Source: Psychromonas sp. 14N.309.X.WAT.B.A12 (GTDB lineage: Bacteria > Pseudomonadota > Gammaproteobacteria > Enterobacterales > Psychromonadaceae). From it: 64,000 nucleotides of DNA. How positions within the stretch are numbered: the stretch's first letter is position 1; every line of letters starts with the position of its first letter. Shown in pieces: positions 18,773 to 28,302 of this stretch. Below the pieces are notes generated by a model that was given only the letters and a program-made list of their open reading frames with translations, was not told the DNA's origin and made no database searches. The position numbers were made by a program, and so were the translations under genes. The stretch is from positions 1 through 64,000 of the forward strand of contig NZ_JAPNXS010000008.1 in NCBI RefSeq assembly GCF_030397575.1. The letters run 5' to 3'.

Positions 18773-19645
18773 ATGTTTCAACTAGACCAGCAAATATTAA
18801 TAGGAAAAATGAAAGCGCTCTATGGCTATGGCATTTTTCTCTTCAAACGCAGTAAAGAAGATAATATCAAAGTACCCGCAGGCCACCTTGCTTACGTGAC
18901 TTTATTGTCGATCGTCCCTTGTCTTGCTGTGGTTTTTTATATGCTCTCGGCTTTTCCCATGTTTTCTGAGTTAAACAGCATTATCGAAGATCTGATCTAT
19001 AACAGTTTTGTGCCCACAGCAGGTGATGCCGTTAAAGAGCACATGACTGGTTTTATTGAAAACACCAAACAGATGAGTATGGTCGGGATAGCTTCATTGG
19101 TAGTAATTGCTCTGCTATTGATCTCAACGATCGATCAAACCTTGAATCGTATTTGGCGTTGTAATAGAAAACGCTCAACTATTCACGCATTTACCATCTA
19201 CTGGACTATTTTGAGCTTAGGCCCAATTATTATCGGTGGTAGCATTGCATTAAGTTCTTATCTCTTTTCTATTGTGCAAACTGATGGTTTCTTGTCAGTA
19301 GGGCAGCAGCTGCTAAGTTTTATGCCTTTTCTGTTCTCATGGTTAGCTTTTGCAGGGGTTTATACTTTAGTACCACATCAACGTGTCACACTTCGTTGTG
19401 CTGTTATTGGCGGTTTTGTTGCGGCGTTAATGTTTAATTTAGCGACTGACTTATTCAGCTTATACATTACCAACTTCCCATCTCAACAAATTATTTATGG
19501 CGCTTTAGCGGTTATCCCTATTATGTTTGTTTGGATCTACTTTAGTTGGTTAATTGTATTAATAGGTGCGGAGGTGACATCTACCTTAGATGAGTTCTTT
19601 TATCCTGAAGAAACCGAGCTCGATGAGCTTGAGGAAGCCTCATGA
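18773..19645 (+). CDS. yihY: YihY/BrkB-family inner-membrane protein
   Basis: A 290-residue protein with about six membrane segments and the family hallmarks [24 protein letters not shown] near residue 20 and [11 protein letters not shown] in the middle. It was once proposed to be RNase BN, but that activity belongs to another protein, so its function is unknown. The ATG at 18773 has GAGGAG five bases upstream; the earlier in-frame TTG is not needed. Its TGA stop overlaps the dtd ATG by four bases, so the two are translationally coupled. The same yihY-dtd order occurs in E. coli. Confidence 0.9.
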   Translation: MFQLDQQILIGKMKALYGYGIFLFKRSKEDNIKVPAGHLAYVTLLSIVPCLAVVFYMLSAFPMFSELNSIIEDLIYNSFVPTAGDAVKEHMTGFIENTKQMSMVGIASLVVIALLLISTIDQTLNRIWRCNRKRSTIHAFTIYWTILSLGPIIIGGSIALSSYLFSIVQTDGFLSVGQQLLSFMPFLFSWLAFAGVYTLVPHQRVTLRCAVIGGFVAALMFNLATDLFSLYITNFPSQQIIYGALAVIPIMFVWIYFSWLIVLIGAEVTSTLDEFFYPEETELDELEEAS

Positions 19646-20079
19646 TAGCCATGATACAACGTGTTAATAATGCATCTGTATCTGTTGATAATGCTGTAGT
19701 AGGGCAGATTGATGGTGGTTTGTTGGTATTATTAGGCGTGGAGAAGGGTGATACAGAGAGTCAGGCTAAACGTTTGGCTGAAAAAGTATTAGCTTACCGT
19801 ATTTTTGCCGATGATAATGACAAAATGAACCTCAATGTCAAACAAGCTAATGGTGACTTGTTAGTTATTTCTCAATTCACCTTGGTCGCTGAGACTAAAA
19901 AAGGCAATCGTCCAGGCTTCAGTAATAGCGCAGAACCTGCTGAAGCGAAACGCCTCTATGAGTATTTCAGTAAGCAATGTGAACAGTTAGGTTGCCATGT
20001 TGAAAATGGGATTTTTGCGGCAGATATGCAAGTGACTTCAACTAATGATGGACCTACGACATTTTGGTTGCAGGTTTAA
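19642..20079 (+). CDS. dtd: D-aminoacyl-tRNA deacylase
   Basis: A 145-residue enzyme that removes D-amino acids (and glycine mischarged on tRNA-Ala) from tRNA, protecting translation. The active-site motifs SQFTL (residues about 77-81) and the C-terminal [11 protein letters not shown] are intact. It aligns end to end with E. coli Dtd. The start overlaps the yihY stop as ATGA. Confidence 0.96.
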   Translation: MIAMIQRVNNASVSVDNAVVGQIDGGLLVLLGVEKGDTESQAKRLAEKVLAYRIFADDNDKMNLNVKQANGDLLVISQFTLVAETKKGNRPGFSNSAEPAEAKRLYEYFSKQCEQLGCHVENGIFAADMQVTSTNDGPTTFWLQV

Positions 20080-20111
20080 TTCGCTGAAAGTGAATGCTTG
20101 GCTAGTGATAA

Positions 20112-20144
20112 ACCCATAGCATTAAAGATTAGAATACTATGGGT
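20112..20144. terminator. Hairpin between convergent dtd and the minor-pilin operon
   Basis: ACCCATAG-ATT pairs with AAT-CTATGGGT (one bulged pair, nine-base loop). There is no strong T run on either side, so termination would be weak. Its place between convergent units makes that the likeliest role. Confidence 0.5.
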
Positions 20145-20169
20145 AAATTCGATAGGAGTGTGATTTTAT

Positions 20170-21801
20170 TTAAAACCAACGTGTGATTTCTGGTGTTGAT
20201 GAGCTAGAGCCTGAGCTGCCTATATTCGTACTGGTGATTTGTTCATCAAAGTGAACGCCTGCACCGCCAGTTACCTTTAGATAATCACTACGTAAAGAGC
20301 CATAGATATCACCACTTGCTGTAACTTTGATTGCCGCATCGGGTGCATAAGCGGTTAAAAACATATCCGTTGAGCCAGACAAGGTAACACCATAATCATT
20401 ATTATCGCCGTCAGAGTCATACCCTGAGTATAGAATAAATGAATTTTCACCATCACTATTTACTGCCGAAGTAGCTGTATTACCATCACTATCTAAAGCA
20501 TATACACCACCATCAGCTGTTGTTGTAAAAGTACCTTCGGTGATAATGGTTAGCGTTGCGCCATCTTCCACATAAATTTTATCTTCAATAGAGGTATCCC
20601 CACTTAAATAGATAGTGACATTATTACCGCTTTCGATAGTGATTGTATTACCACTTTGAAAGCTATCAATACTCATCACATAGACTTCTGTTTCTTCACC
20701 TAAAAAGTCGATAGTTGCTGTTTCTGTATCAAAGCTATCTGTGGTGCCACTGCTTTTGTTATATGACTCTAGTCCTGTATCGGTAAATACATAGTCAGTG
20801 TAAGGCCAATAGGAAAAAGAGTAAGCAGTTGGAGAGACACTTCCTAAACTACCTACACCATCCGTTGTGTTGGCAAATTCACTGGCTAAATCTAATATGT
20901 CGCAAGTTTCAGTACCAACGTCACTAACTTGGTTTGTATCATAATAGGTTGCATTACTAACACTGCCATAACTAGGATAATTTAATTCACCACTATATGA
21001 AATCGGGTTATCAAAACTGTTCCGTATGGTGACATCGCCGTTGGCGCTAATACTATCCATTGTTGTTGAAGAGTAGGAGTTGGTGACATTACCGGTCGCC
21101 TGTGCGTTTCCATCAATAGATCCTGAGCTGCCTAAATCAATATTACCTGATACATGTGCATCACCTGAAATAGAAGCTGATCCCGACATGGTTAAGTCGC
21201 CATTAATCGACACACTTCCATCAATAGGTGAGCTGCCACTTAAAGTTAAGCCACTAGCATCTTCGTTTAATACTGAAACATCGCCATTATTACCTGGATT
21301 ACTGGAGTCATAAGCACCTTCGCTTGAATCATAGCTATCAATGGTGCCACTGCCTCCTAATGTTGCGCCATCACAGGTAGTAATTGCGCCAGTAAAGACT
21401 GAGTTTCCTGAAGAGGAAGTTAATGAAAATGATCCGCGCATTGCATATGTGCCATCGTAGTGAAAACCTGAGCTATTTATTTCTCTGATATCACTATCTA
21501 ACCAAGCATCAATATTGTGGTAATAACCACCAGAACTATTTTGTGCACTGTTCAATTGAGTCATCATATCATCGGTCGATAGGCTACTGTCTGTGCTGAG
21601 CATATTGTAAGCTTCAGCAAGTCCATTTTCAGCTTGTAACCGGGCATTAAGTTCTTTGGTATAATTACCCGCCATACGCTCTTGATTGAGGTTTTCTTGG
21701 ATGGTGTCGAACACAATTAAGCTACCGAGAAATGAGATCACTAATACGGTAATTAATGCAAAACCTTGGTTCTCTTTAGGTTGAGTGTTAGTGGTGTTCA
21801 T
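20170..21801 (-). CDS. Large PilX-like minor pilin with repetitive beta-rich tail
   Basis: A 543-residue protein starting with a type III (prepilin) signal, cleavage expected in ENQG/FALITVLVISFLG. Residue 5 of the mature form is Thr rather than the usual Glu. The PilX-like N-terminal stretch RMAGNYTKELNARLQAENGLAEAYNML follows. From about residue 130 onward it is Ser/Gly/Asp/Asn-rich, with short repeats such as GSxSIxGDxxxSGSxSIxGD, which look like rungs of a beta-solenoid. Typical PilX proteins are under 250 residues. The ATG at 21801 has AGGG eight bases upstream (21807 would put the site against the start). It is the last gene of the minor-pilin operon, in the place where others carry pilX and pilY1. 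Confidence 0.78.
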   Translation of the reverse strand: MNTTNTQPKENQGFALITVLVISFLGSLIVFDTIQENLNQERMAGNYTKELNARLQAENGLAEAYNMLSTDSSLSTDDMMTQLNSAQNSSGGYYHNIDAWLDSDIREINSSGFHYDGTYAMRGSFSLTSSSGNSVFTGAITTCDGATLGGSGTIDSYDSSEGAYDSSNPGNNGDVSVLNEDASGLTLSGSSPIDGSVSINGDLTMSGSASISGDAHVSGNIDLGSSGSIDGNAQATGNVTNSYSSTTMDSISANGDVTIRNSFDNPISYSGELNYPSYGSVSNATYYDTNQVSDVGTETCDILDLASEFANTTDGVGSLGSVSPTAYSFSYWPYTDYVFTDTGLESYNKSSGTTDSFDTETATIDFLGEETEVYVMSIDSFQSGNTITIESGNNVTIYLSGDTSIEDKIYVEDGATLTIITEGTFTTTADGGVYALDSDGNTATSAVNSDGENSFILYSGYDSDGDNNDYGVTLSGSTDMFLTAYAPDAAIKVTASGDIYGSLRSDYLKVTGGAGVHFDEQITSTNIGSSGSSSSTPEITRWF

Positions 21802-21815
21802 GTTCATTCCCTAAA

Positions 21816-22388
21816 CTATTCATTCAAGCCTAAAATGGCTTGGCGTTGTGCAAACATCATTTGTATTGAATCAGTTTCATCAGCTGGTGTAATAGTGATA
21901 GTTAATAAATTATCAGTAGTTGCAAAGCTTAATGTATCAATATTAGTACCAATAGCAGTAAAGCTTTTGCTGGCATCATCTAAACCCGCTGTTGTATATT
22001 CTGCACACATTAATTGTCCATCAGTCAGGCGATAGCTTTCATAATATTGGCTACTCATGCCATTACCTAAACAGCTGGTATAAGTTTCGCCTGTATCTAA
22101 ATTGTCTAGATTAAAAGTTAAATCTAATTGCTTGTAAGTATTACCATCACTACCAGTATAGGATTTATCATCCATTTCATCTGCTCGGTGTATTGCTCGG
22201 CTAAAAATTGAGTTACTAAAACGCAGTACTTCTTGTGTGTTTTCTAATTGCTGCGAGTAAGTTGAGGTTTCTTTTAAGCTTGAGAATACCGTTGCTATGC
22301 CTAATACAATCAACAATGACAAAGCCATTGCAATCATTAATTCAGTTAAACTAAATCCAGTTTGTTTTGCCTTATATAGTGGTTTCAT
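21816..22388 (-). CDS. pilW: PilW-like minor pilin
   Basis: A prepilin of 190 residues with leader MKPLYKAKQTG and mature start FSLTELMIAMALSLLIVLGIA. The glutamate at mature position 5 is present. The later sequence (KETSTYSQQLENTQEVLRFSNSIFSRAI) fits the PilW/GspJ-like family. Minor pilins form the tip complex that starts pilus assembly. I choose the ATG at 22388, eight bases after AGG, over GTG 22397, which directly abuts the previous stop. It belongs to the pilE-fimT-pilV-pilW-pilX-like operon. Confidence 0.82.
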   Translation of the reverse strand: MKPLYKAKQTGFSLTELMIAMALSLLIVLGIATVFSSLKETSTYSQQLENTQEVLRFSNSIFSRAIHRADEMDDKSYTGSDGNTYKQLDLTFNLDNLDTGETYTSCLGNGMSSQYYESYRLTDGQLMCAEYTTAGLDDASKSFTAIGTNIDTLSFATTDNLLTITITPADETDSIQMMFAQRQAILGLNE

Positions 22389-22397
22389 TTTATTCAC

Positions 22398-22814
22398 CTA
22401 TGGACAGATATCTGGAAAAACAGCTTGCACGGATACTTCATCTTCTACATCAGTTAAACGCTGATCACCCCAGTCTATGGTGATCTTTAATGTATTGGTA
22501 ATATCAAAGGTAGTTGGATCAAAAGTACGAGTAAATCCATCTGCTAAGGTTAAATCATCGAGCGCTTCAGAGCCATCTTTTAACTCACAAAGTGAATTCC
22601 AAATCTGTTCTACTGTATTGCTTGCCTCAATACTTGCTCGCGTATACTGGCTACTGCTTCGTGCATATTGCAGGCTTTTATTTTGTGTATAAGCCAAGCC
22701 TAAAACGGATAAAGCAGCAATTAGGATGGCAATCAGTAGTTCAATTAAAGTAAAGCCGCTCTGTTTGCTTTTTTGTTTACCATTATGTGTAACACGACTA
22801 AAGGAATCTTGCAT
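22398..22814 (-). CDS. pilV: PilV-like minor pilin
   Basis: A 138-residue prepilin with a fairly long leader (20 residues to KQSG) and mature start FTLIELLIAILIAALSVLGLAYTQ, glutamate at position 5. The segment after the helix (ASIEASNTVEQIWNSLCELK) is PilV/GspI-like. Its ATG overlaps the stop of the upstream fimT-like gene by one base (TAATG), so the two are coupled. A cysteine near the C-terminus (FPDICP) may pair with the one in SLCELK. Confidence 0.82.
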   Translation of the reverse strand: MQDSFSRVTHNGKQKSKQSGFTLIELLIAILIAALSVLGLAYTQNKSLQYARSSSQYTRASIEASNTVEQIWNSLCELKDGSEALDDLTLADGFTRTFDPTTFDITNTLKITIDWGDQRLTDVEDEVSVQAVFPDICP

Positions 22815-23278
22815 TAATTACAGTCTCCACTATCTGTGCTGATCTGAGTTTGGCCACTGCTATAAATGGATAAACAACGATATTCATCTTCCCAAGTAAA
22901 AGCGAGTTGCTCATTTTCTGCAAAACCCGTTTTTTGTACGGCAATGGATACTTCACTAGCACTACCAGCGGAGGGAACAATAGAGACTTGATCTGTAGCT
23001 AGGGTAATGGTTTTAATGGTGCTATCCGCTCCCGACACCTGATTTGTTAATGTCCAAGTTAAACGGTTGTTTGATGAAGTTAAGGTCACTTCTTCATTAC
23101 GTTTTAATGCTTCAGAGCGTGTTAATTGGTAAATACTTTGCACTTGGTTAACCGCAACGGAAATACTATTATCACGGATTAAAGCGGTCCAACTGGGAAT
23201 GGCGATTATGGATAAAATAATAACAATCGCGACGGTGACCATAAGTTCAATCAGTGTGAAACCATGTTGTTTGGTCAT
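22814..23278 (-). CDS. fimT: FimT/GspH-like minor pilin
   Basis: A 154-residue prepilin: very short leader MTKQHG, mature start FTLIELMVTVAIVIILSIIAIPSWTALI, then NSISVAVNQVQSIYQLTRSEALKRNEEVTL, typical of the FimT/GspH class. In some bacteria FimT-type pilins bind DNA during uptake. The ATG at 23278 has GGA seven bases upstream. An ATG at 23284 would make a four-base ATGA overlap with the preceding stop and is the alternative. Cysteines in YRCLS and GDCN can form a C-terminal disulfide. Confidence 0.82.
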   Translation of the reverse strand: MTKQHGFTLIELMVTVAIVIILSIIAIPSWTALIRDNSISVAVNQVQSIYQLTRSEALKRNEEVTLTSSNNRLTWTLTNQVSGADSTIKTITLATDQVSIVPSAGSASEVSIAVQKTGFAENEQLAFTWEDEYRCLSIYSSGQTQISTDSGDCN

Positions 23279-23280
23279 TA

Positions 23281-23703
23281 TCATTTCCAGCATCCAGAAG
23301 TGCTTGGCGTTTTGTTACCAAGATAATCAAAGGTTAAAGTGCCACAACTATCACTAGATTGGCTAGTGCTTGAAATAGGCACCGCTGAGATGGTGTACTC
23401 ATCATCCTCTAATTCACTAAAGCTTACCGTATAATAGTCAGTACTGAAGTCACTAGCCGTTGTGCTTGAACCGGAATAATCGCCATTACGAGAGTAGTAA
23501 CGTTCTAATTGTTGACTTAACTCAACCATTGATTGTTGTACTTCGTAACGATAACTTTTTTGCACTGCTGTGACATATGAAGCAAACCCAATTTGCGCTA
23601 AAATAGCGACAACGGCTATAACGATTAATAATTCAATAAGTGTAAAGCCAGTTTGCTTTTTTGCATATTGATACTTGCTTTTTGGGGGCCAAAATCTTGT
23701 CAT
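23281..23703 (-). CDS. pilE: PilE-like type IV (minor) pilin
   Basis: A prepilin with mature start FTLIELLIVIAVVAILAQIGFASYV after a TG cleavage site, then a globular domain ending with the disulfide-loop pattern SCGTLTFDYLGNKTPSTSGCWK. The start is uncertain. The ATG at 23703 gives a 19-residue leader. The ATGs at 23715 and 23769 are in frame but lack ribosome binding sites, and a TATAAT box (23773-23778, minus strand) would put the transcript start at about the 23769 codon. It opens the minor-pilin operon; as in Vibrio-type clusters, the PilE-like gene comes first and no pilY1 follows. Confidence 0.75.
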   Translation of the reverse strand: MTRFWPPKSKYQYAKKQTGFTLIELLIVIAVVAILAQIGFASYVTAVQKSYRYEVQQSMVELSQQLERYYSRNGDYSGSSTTASDFSTDYYTVSFSELEDDEYTISAVPISSTSQSSDSCGTLTFDYLGNKTPSTSGCWK

Positions 23704-23950
23704 AAAAAGTAACATTATATGTATACCATTGGTTGGGTAAGGCGTGCTTATACAGTATATCGGTAGCATCTTATTATAGTTTAATAATAATACAAATAAT
23801 AAGCGTGTAAACAGAAAATAATAATTATTGGGTAGTTGAGTTCTTAAAACTCTTATTCATAGTGAGAAGACTTTTATTTTGCTTTAACTTGTTGCATAGT
23901 CCACTGTCTCAACCATTTGCTTCCATAATATAATTAAAAGAGCTCATTAA

Positions 23951-26848
23951 ATGATGCCAGTTAAGCCTATTTGTCTACTATTTTATTGCCTGTCTTTAAC
24001 GCTTTCTGCTTCCGTTTATGCGGCTACTAATTCCTCTCCTGAGTCTACTATGAAAAATATTGAAGTGATTAACAACTCCATTATCCAAAGTCCTAATGAT
24101 AAGCGCGAATATCAAGTGATCCGTTTAGCGAACCAATTGGAGGTTCTGCTTATTTCCGACCCTGATTTAAAAAATAGTGCTGCTTCTTTATCTGTGCCAA
24201 TCGGTAGTATGCATAACCCAGATTCACAGCTTGGTTTAGCACATTATTTAGAGCATATGCTATTCCTAGGTTCTAAGCGTTATCCTGTGATTAATGAATA
24301 TAGTAAATTCATGAGTCAAAATGGTGGGTATACTAATGCTTATACTGCACAAGATGTGACTGTATACGGATTTGAAGTGAATGATAGTGCATTTGGTGAA
24401 GCCTTAGATAGGTTGGGCGATGTAATGAGTGAGCCTCTTTTAGATGAGCAGTATGCCGAAAAAGAGCGCCATACAGTGAATGCTGAAAATGAGACCTATG
24501 TTGATAATGATATGCGTAAATTATATGCCCTTCAGCGTTATTCACTGAACCCAGAACATCCCATGGCACGTTTCAGCACTGGTAATTTAGAGACATTAGT
24601 AGATAAACCTAATAGTAACTTGCAAGAAGAATTAACTGCTTTTTTTAGAGCGCATTACTCAGCAAATAACATGAAGGTCGCTTTGATTAGCCCTCGCCCA
24701 ATCAAAGACATGCAAACTATTGCTGCAAAATTTTTAACACAAATTCCTAATAATAATGCCACCACTCCAGAGATCATGACTCCATTAGTCACTGATCAAC
24801 AATTAGCTTTAGAAGTACAGATGAAACCAACGGTTGATCTGAAATTGCTGCAAGTGAATTTTTTAATCCCGAGCGTGAAAGATGAATATATGTATCAACC
24901 GGGTGGTTATATTAGTCGTTTATTAGGATCTGATCATAAAGGAGGCTTATCTGATTATCTGCAAAAACAAGGTTTAGCTGAATCAGTTTCTGCGGGGTTT
25001 TATGCTGCACAAAGCGAACAGTATTCTCAGTTTAGTATGACCTTTAAACTCACTAGTAAAGGTTTAACTCAGCAAGATACGGTACTAGCGAGCCTATTTG
25101 CTTACATTCAGTTGATTAAAGATAAAGGCATTAATCAGTTACAATATTCAGAGCAGAAAAAAAGTTTAGATAACTATTTCCAGTTCTTACCGAAACAAGC
25201 CAGTTTTCAATATGTGATGTCATTATCTGCAAATATGCAGAAATATCCTTTACAGGATCTATTGTCCTATTCATTTCGTTTAGATGGTTTTAAACCTAAA
25301 TTAATAGCTCAACTAATAACATATTTAACACCCGAGAATAGCCGTGTATTTGTTGTCTCCCCAGATGCATCTGTGAATAAAAATATTCCCTTTTATAAAG
25401 GACAGTATGCGCAGCATAAAATAAAATCATCTCGCCTACAGCAATGGTCGAGGTCTGCTCAGAATATTCAATTGCAAATGACTCTGCCAGTGCGTAATGA
25501 ATGGTTACCTGAAGATCTCTCTTTAGTTCAAGAGGAGAAAAGTAAGCAGGCTATTTCTCTGGTTAAAGAGTCTGGATTATCGGTTTGGATCAAACAAAGC
25601 CAATTAAACCAGCCTAAAGGAGCCTATAAGTTACAATTGAATAATGATTTGAATGATCGAAGTCCTGCTGCACGTATTAAAATAAATTTATTGTTAGATG
25701 TATTACAAAAACAATTAGCAGAGTTAAGTTTTGTTACCCAAGAAGCTGGGCTTGGGTTTTCTATTAGCAGTAACGACGGACTATTGATCAGTACCAGTGG
25801 CTATAGTGACAAGCAGGGAGAGTTATTACTGACGTTGTTGAGTTATTTAGACAGCATGGAAATTGATCAGCAATCGTTAACCTTAGCTAAACAAGAGCTA
25901 ATACGCAGGCTCAAGAATCAATCTAAAATGAAAGCGATGGACTTAGGGTTAGATGGCTTTAGAAAAGTGGTGCGTTCTCCCTCTTGGTCAAATGAAACAT
26001 TACTAAAAGCGGTTGAGCCCGTGACTGCGGATGACCTAAAACAACTAATTAAACAAATACTATCCCAATCAAGTGTAAGACTATTGGCCCTAGGTAACTT
26101 TTCTGCTGTTGATGTATTGCAATTAACTGCGCAATTAAAAGTGAAGGTGAAGATTCAACCGAATGCATTTTATACCGTCCAGCGATTACATGCCGATCCA
26201 GAACAAGGTGCGTTAAATTTTGTTCGTCAATCAGAATTAGAAGATGATGCATTAGCTAGTGTGTATCTGATGGCCGACCAAGACCCTACCTCACAAGCAA
26301 AAGCAGAATTATTGAATAAGTTATTAAAACCTGCTTTTTACGATCAAATTCGTACCCAAGAGCAATTAACTTACTCTCCTTTCACAGCCAGTATTGAAGT
26401 CGATAAGAGCGTTGGTTTTGGTTTGTTCACACAAAGTCCAACCATTGGAAGCGCGGCTTTATATGGGCGTTTTCAAGCATTTTTAGAGAGTTTTAAAACG
26501 GTATTAGCAAATACTACTGAAAGTGAGTTTGAAGAGATAAAGAAAGCGCATATTGCTAACTATTTAGCAAAATCAAGCAATCTAAGTACAGAATTTTCTT
26601 ATCTGATTGGTGAGTGGATGAGTAACAAAGATAAAATCGATACAAAATCACAGCATATCGAACTGTTACAATCTGTAACCTTAAAACAAGTACAGGAATA
26701 TTATACCCGCTTATTTTTTGATAAAAGCGCCGCTCAACAAATAATTGTTCAAGTCAAAGGCAAAAAGTTTAGTGAGGAAGCTCCTCTATCACTAACGCCT
26801 GAAGTCGCTATTTCAAGTGTTGAACAGTTAAATACTGCACCAAAATAA
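23951..26848 (+). CDS. ptrA: Pitrilysin-type (insulinase family, M16) periplasmic metalloprotease
   Basis: A 965-residue protein with a signal peptide ending near SASVYAA and four M16 repeats expected over the rest. The inverted zinc motif HYLEH is at residues 98-102 and the distal ligand Glu lies in EKERHTVNAENE. The third residue set, QEQLTYSPFTASI near residue 800, is the substrate-binding R/Y-type segment seen in the C-terminal half of the family. It resembles E. coli protease III (PtrA), which degrades small periplasmic polypeptides. It stands as a single gene followed by a terminator. Confidence 0.9.
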   Translation: MMPVKPICLLFYCLSLTLSASVYAATNSSPESTMKNIEVINNSIIQSPNDKREYQVIRLANQLEVLLISDPDLKNSAASLSVPIGSMHNPDSQLGLAHYLEHMLFLGSKRYPVINEYSKFMSQNGGYTNAYTAQDVTVYGFEVNDSAFGEALDRLGDVMSEPLLDEQYAEKERHTVNAENETYVDNDMRKLYALQRYSLNPEHPMARFSTGNLETLVDKPNSNLQEELTAFFRAHYSANNMKVALISPRPIKDMQTIAAKFLTQIPNNNATTPEIMTPLVTDQQLALEVQMKPTVDLKLLQVNFLIPSVKDEYMYQPGGYISRLLGSDHKGGLSDYLQKQGLAESVSAGFYAAQSEQYSQFSMTFKLTSKGLTQQDTVLASLFAYIQLIKDKGINQLQYSEQKKSLDNYFQFLPKQASFQYVMSLSANMQKYPLQDLLSYSFRLDGFKPKLIAQLITYLTPENSRVFVVSPDASVNKNIPFYKGQYAQHKIKSSRLQQWSRSAQNIQLQMTLPVRNEWLPEDLSLVQEEKSKQAISLVKESGLSVWIKQSQLNQPKGAYKLQLNNDLNDRSPAARIKINLLLDVLQKQLAELSFVTQEAGLGFSISSNDGLLISTSGYSDKQGELLLTLLSYLDSMEIDQQSLTLAKQELIRRLKNQSKMKAMDLGLDGFRKVVRSPSWSNETLLKAVEPVTADDLKQLIKQILSQSSVRLLALGNFSAVDVLQLTAQLKVKVKIQPNAFYTVQRLHADPEQGALNFVRQSELEDDALASVYLMADQDPTSQAKAELLNKLLKPAFYDQIRTQEQLTYSPFTASIEVDKSVGFGLFTQSPTIGSAALYGRFQAFLESFKTVLANTTESEFEEIKKAHIANYLAKSSNLSTEFSYLIGEWMSNKDKIDTKSQHIELLQSVTLKQVQEYYTRLFFDKSAAQQIIVQVKGKKFSEEAPLSLTPEVAISSVEQLNTAPK

Positions 26849-27208
26849 ATATTACTTTTCATTAATAATGTGTGAACTTTTATAAGTGATTAGGCTCACA
26901 CTTAATGTACACAGGTAAGGAACTCGCTGAAAATTCATTTAATGACTCTCTATTCAAGCCCTTAGGCGAAAGCCTATAAGGGCTTTTGTTTATGGTGAGA
27001 ATATGAAATAGATGGAGAGTTATCTGAAGCAAGCTCGATATGAGGATAACTTTTAGATCATCTGTATTATTTGAATAGGGTGGTGAGGGCGACCAATTAC
27101 ATGAAATTAAGTCAGTTTTTACTGAGGTAAAAAATTGATCTATTAATTACTGTAATGGGTATAAGTACAGAGTAAATTTATAACAATAAAAACGAAAGGA
27201 CGAACAGT
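26849..27208. other. Intergenic region between ptrA and the DUF481 gene
   Basis: About 360 bases without a credible gene. The first third holds the ptrA terminator. The remainder, AT-rich, should contain the DUF481 gene promoter, but I see no good -35/-10 pair. A short inverted repeat GTTATC...GATAAC (about 27018-27049) is too small to interpret. Confidence 0.5.
26956..26986 (+). terminator. ptrA terminator
   Basis: Stem AAGCCCTTA-GGC / GCC-TATAAGGGCTT closed by a GAAA tetraloop and followed by TTGTTT. Confidence 0.88.
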
Positions 27209-27958
27209 ATGAAAAAAATACTATTTACAACGGCTATTGCATTAGCATTACCATTAAGTGCTTATGCCGCTGATGAAAAAAGCGAATTTGTTGAAGGTGA
27301 CGCAACGATTGGTGGTGAAGCCGAGTTAGGAGCAACAGTCACAACAGGTAACACTGATACCTCTTCATTTAAAGCTGCTTTAGAGATAAAACAAGAACTG
27401 TCTGATTGGGAAAATACTTACTCTTTTGATGGTACCTACAAAAAAGATGAGGATGAAGTAACAGCAAAACGTTATTACTTCGAAGTACAAGGTGACTATC
27501 AAATTGATGATTTAAGTTATCTATTTGCTAATACTAACTATGAGATCGACCCGTTCTCAGGTTATGACTACTCATCTAGTACATCTGCTGGTTATGGTTA
27601 CCGTTTTATTGATACGAAACGCATGTCATTAACTGCTGAAGCAGGTCCTGGTTATGTTTACCAAAAATATGATGATGATTCAGCGGAAACTGAAGGCGAA
27701 GATTACGATGCAAGCGCTGTTGCGCATATCGTTGTTGATTTCCAAACTAAAATTGGTGATTCTGCTAAGTTTCAACAAAAGTTTGTTGCGGATTGGGGGA
27801 GTAAGCTGGATGGCCGTTCAGAAACATCGATCTCAGCTAATCTAGTAGGTTCATTAGCCATGAAATTTGCTGTTGTGGTTCGTTATGATAATAAACCACT
27901 TGAAGATGTTAAAAGCACTGACACTGAAACGACTATGACGCTCTTATACGGATTCTAA
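27209..27958 (+). CDS. DUF481-family outer-membrane beta-barrel (YdiY-like)
   Basis: A 249-residue protein with signal peptide MKKILFTTAIALALPLSAYAA. It then shows alternating hydrophobic/polar strands and the family's GEAELGATVTTGNTDTSSFKAALEIKQ opening and C-terminal ending in TMTLLYGF, with Phe last as in outer-membrane barrels. DUF481 includes E. coli YdiY, an acid-induced outer-membrane protein of unknown activity. An AAAGGA site precedes the start. It stands alone between two long intergenic regions. The acidic composition fits a marine secreted protein. Confidence 0.82.
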   Translation: MKKILFTTAIALALPLSAYAADEKSEFVEGDATIGGEAELGATVTTGNTDTSSFKAALEIKQELSDWENTYSFDGTYKKDEDEVTAKRYYFEVQGDYQIDDLSYLFANTNYEIDPFSGYDYSSSTSAGYGYRFIDTKRMSLTAEAGPGYVYQKYDDDSAETEGEDYDASAVAHIVVDFQTKIGDSAKFQQKFVADWGSKLDGRSETSISANLVGSLAMKFAVVVRYDNKPLEDVKSTDTETTMTLLYGF

Positions 27959-28302
27959 TACAAAGACTAATAGCTCGCTTTATTTTCTCAGTTAGCTTAC
28001 TTAGTGCAAGCGGAACAGTTAATAAAAAAATAAAATAAACTCATGATAAGACAATTAATAAACCTCTAATTTTTGGTTGTTTTATCGTGATTTTAAACTT
28101 GTTATACCTCTCTTAAATACTTCTTGTTTCACTTTTTATATCCATAATCACCTGATAAATATGATAATTTGGCCCATATTGATGTGCGAGATGTTACTCA
28201 AGTCACATTAGCTTCGTTGTATTTTATTTTTATTTTTTAATTGTTATGTTACTTAATGACATTTGTTAGAATCCTTTGATCTAAAATAAAAGGTTAATAT
28301 TC
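27959..28302. other. Intergenic region with an imperfect hairpin
   Basis: Some 340 AT-rich bases. Arms 28041-28054 and 28077-28090 are complementary at 12 of 14 positions (TCATGATAAGACAA against TTGTTTTATCGTGA), with a 22-base loop. No T run follows, so it is a poor terminator. It could be a processed RNA end or an operator. No gene is credible here. Confidence 0.45.

Noticed and set aside
23704-23769. Longer N-terminus for the PilE-like prepilin
   Set aside because: It would make a 41-residue leader, lacks a ribosome binding site, and starts about where a TATAAT box would place the transcript start.
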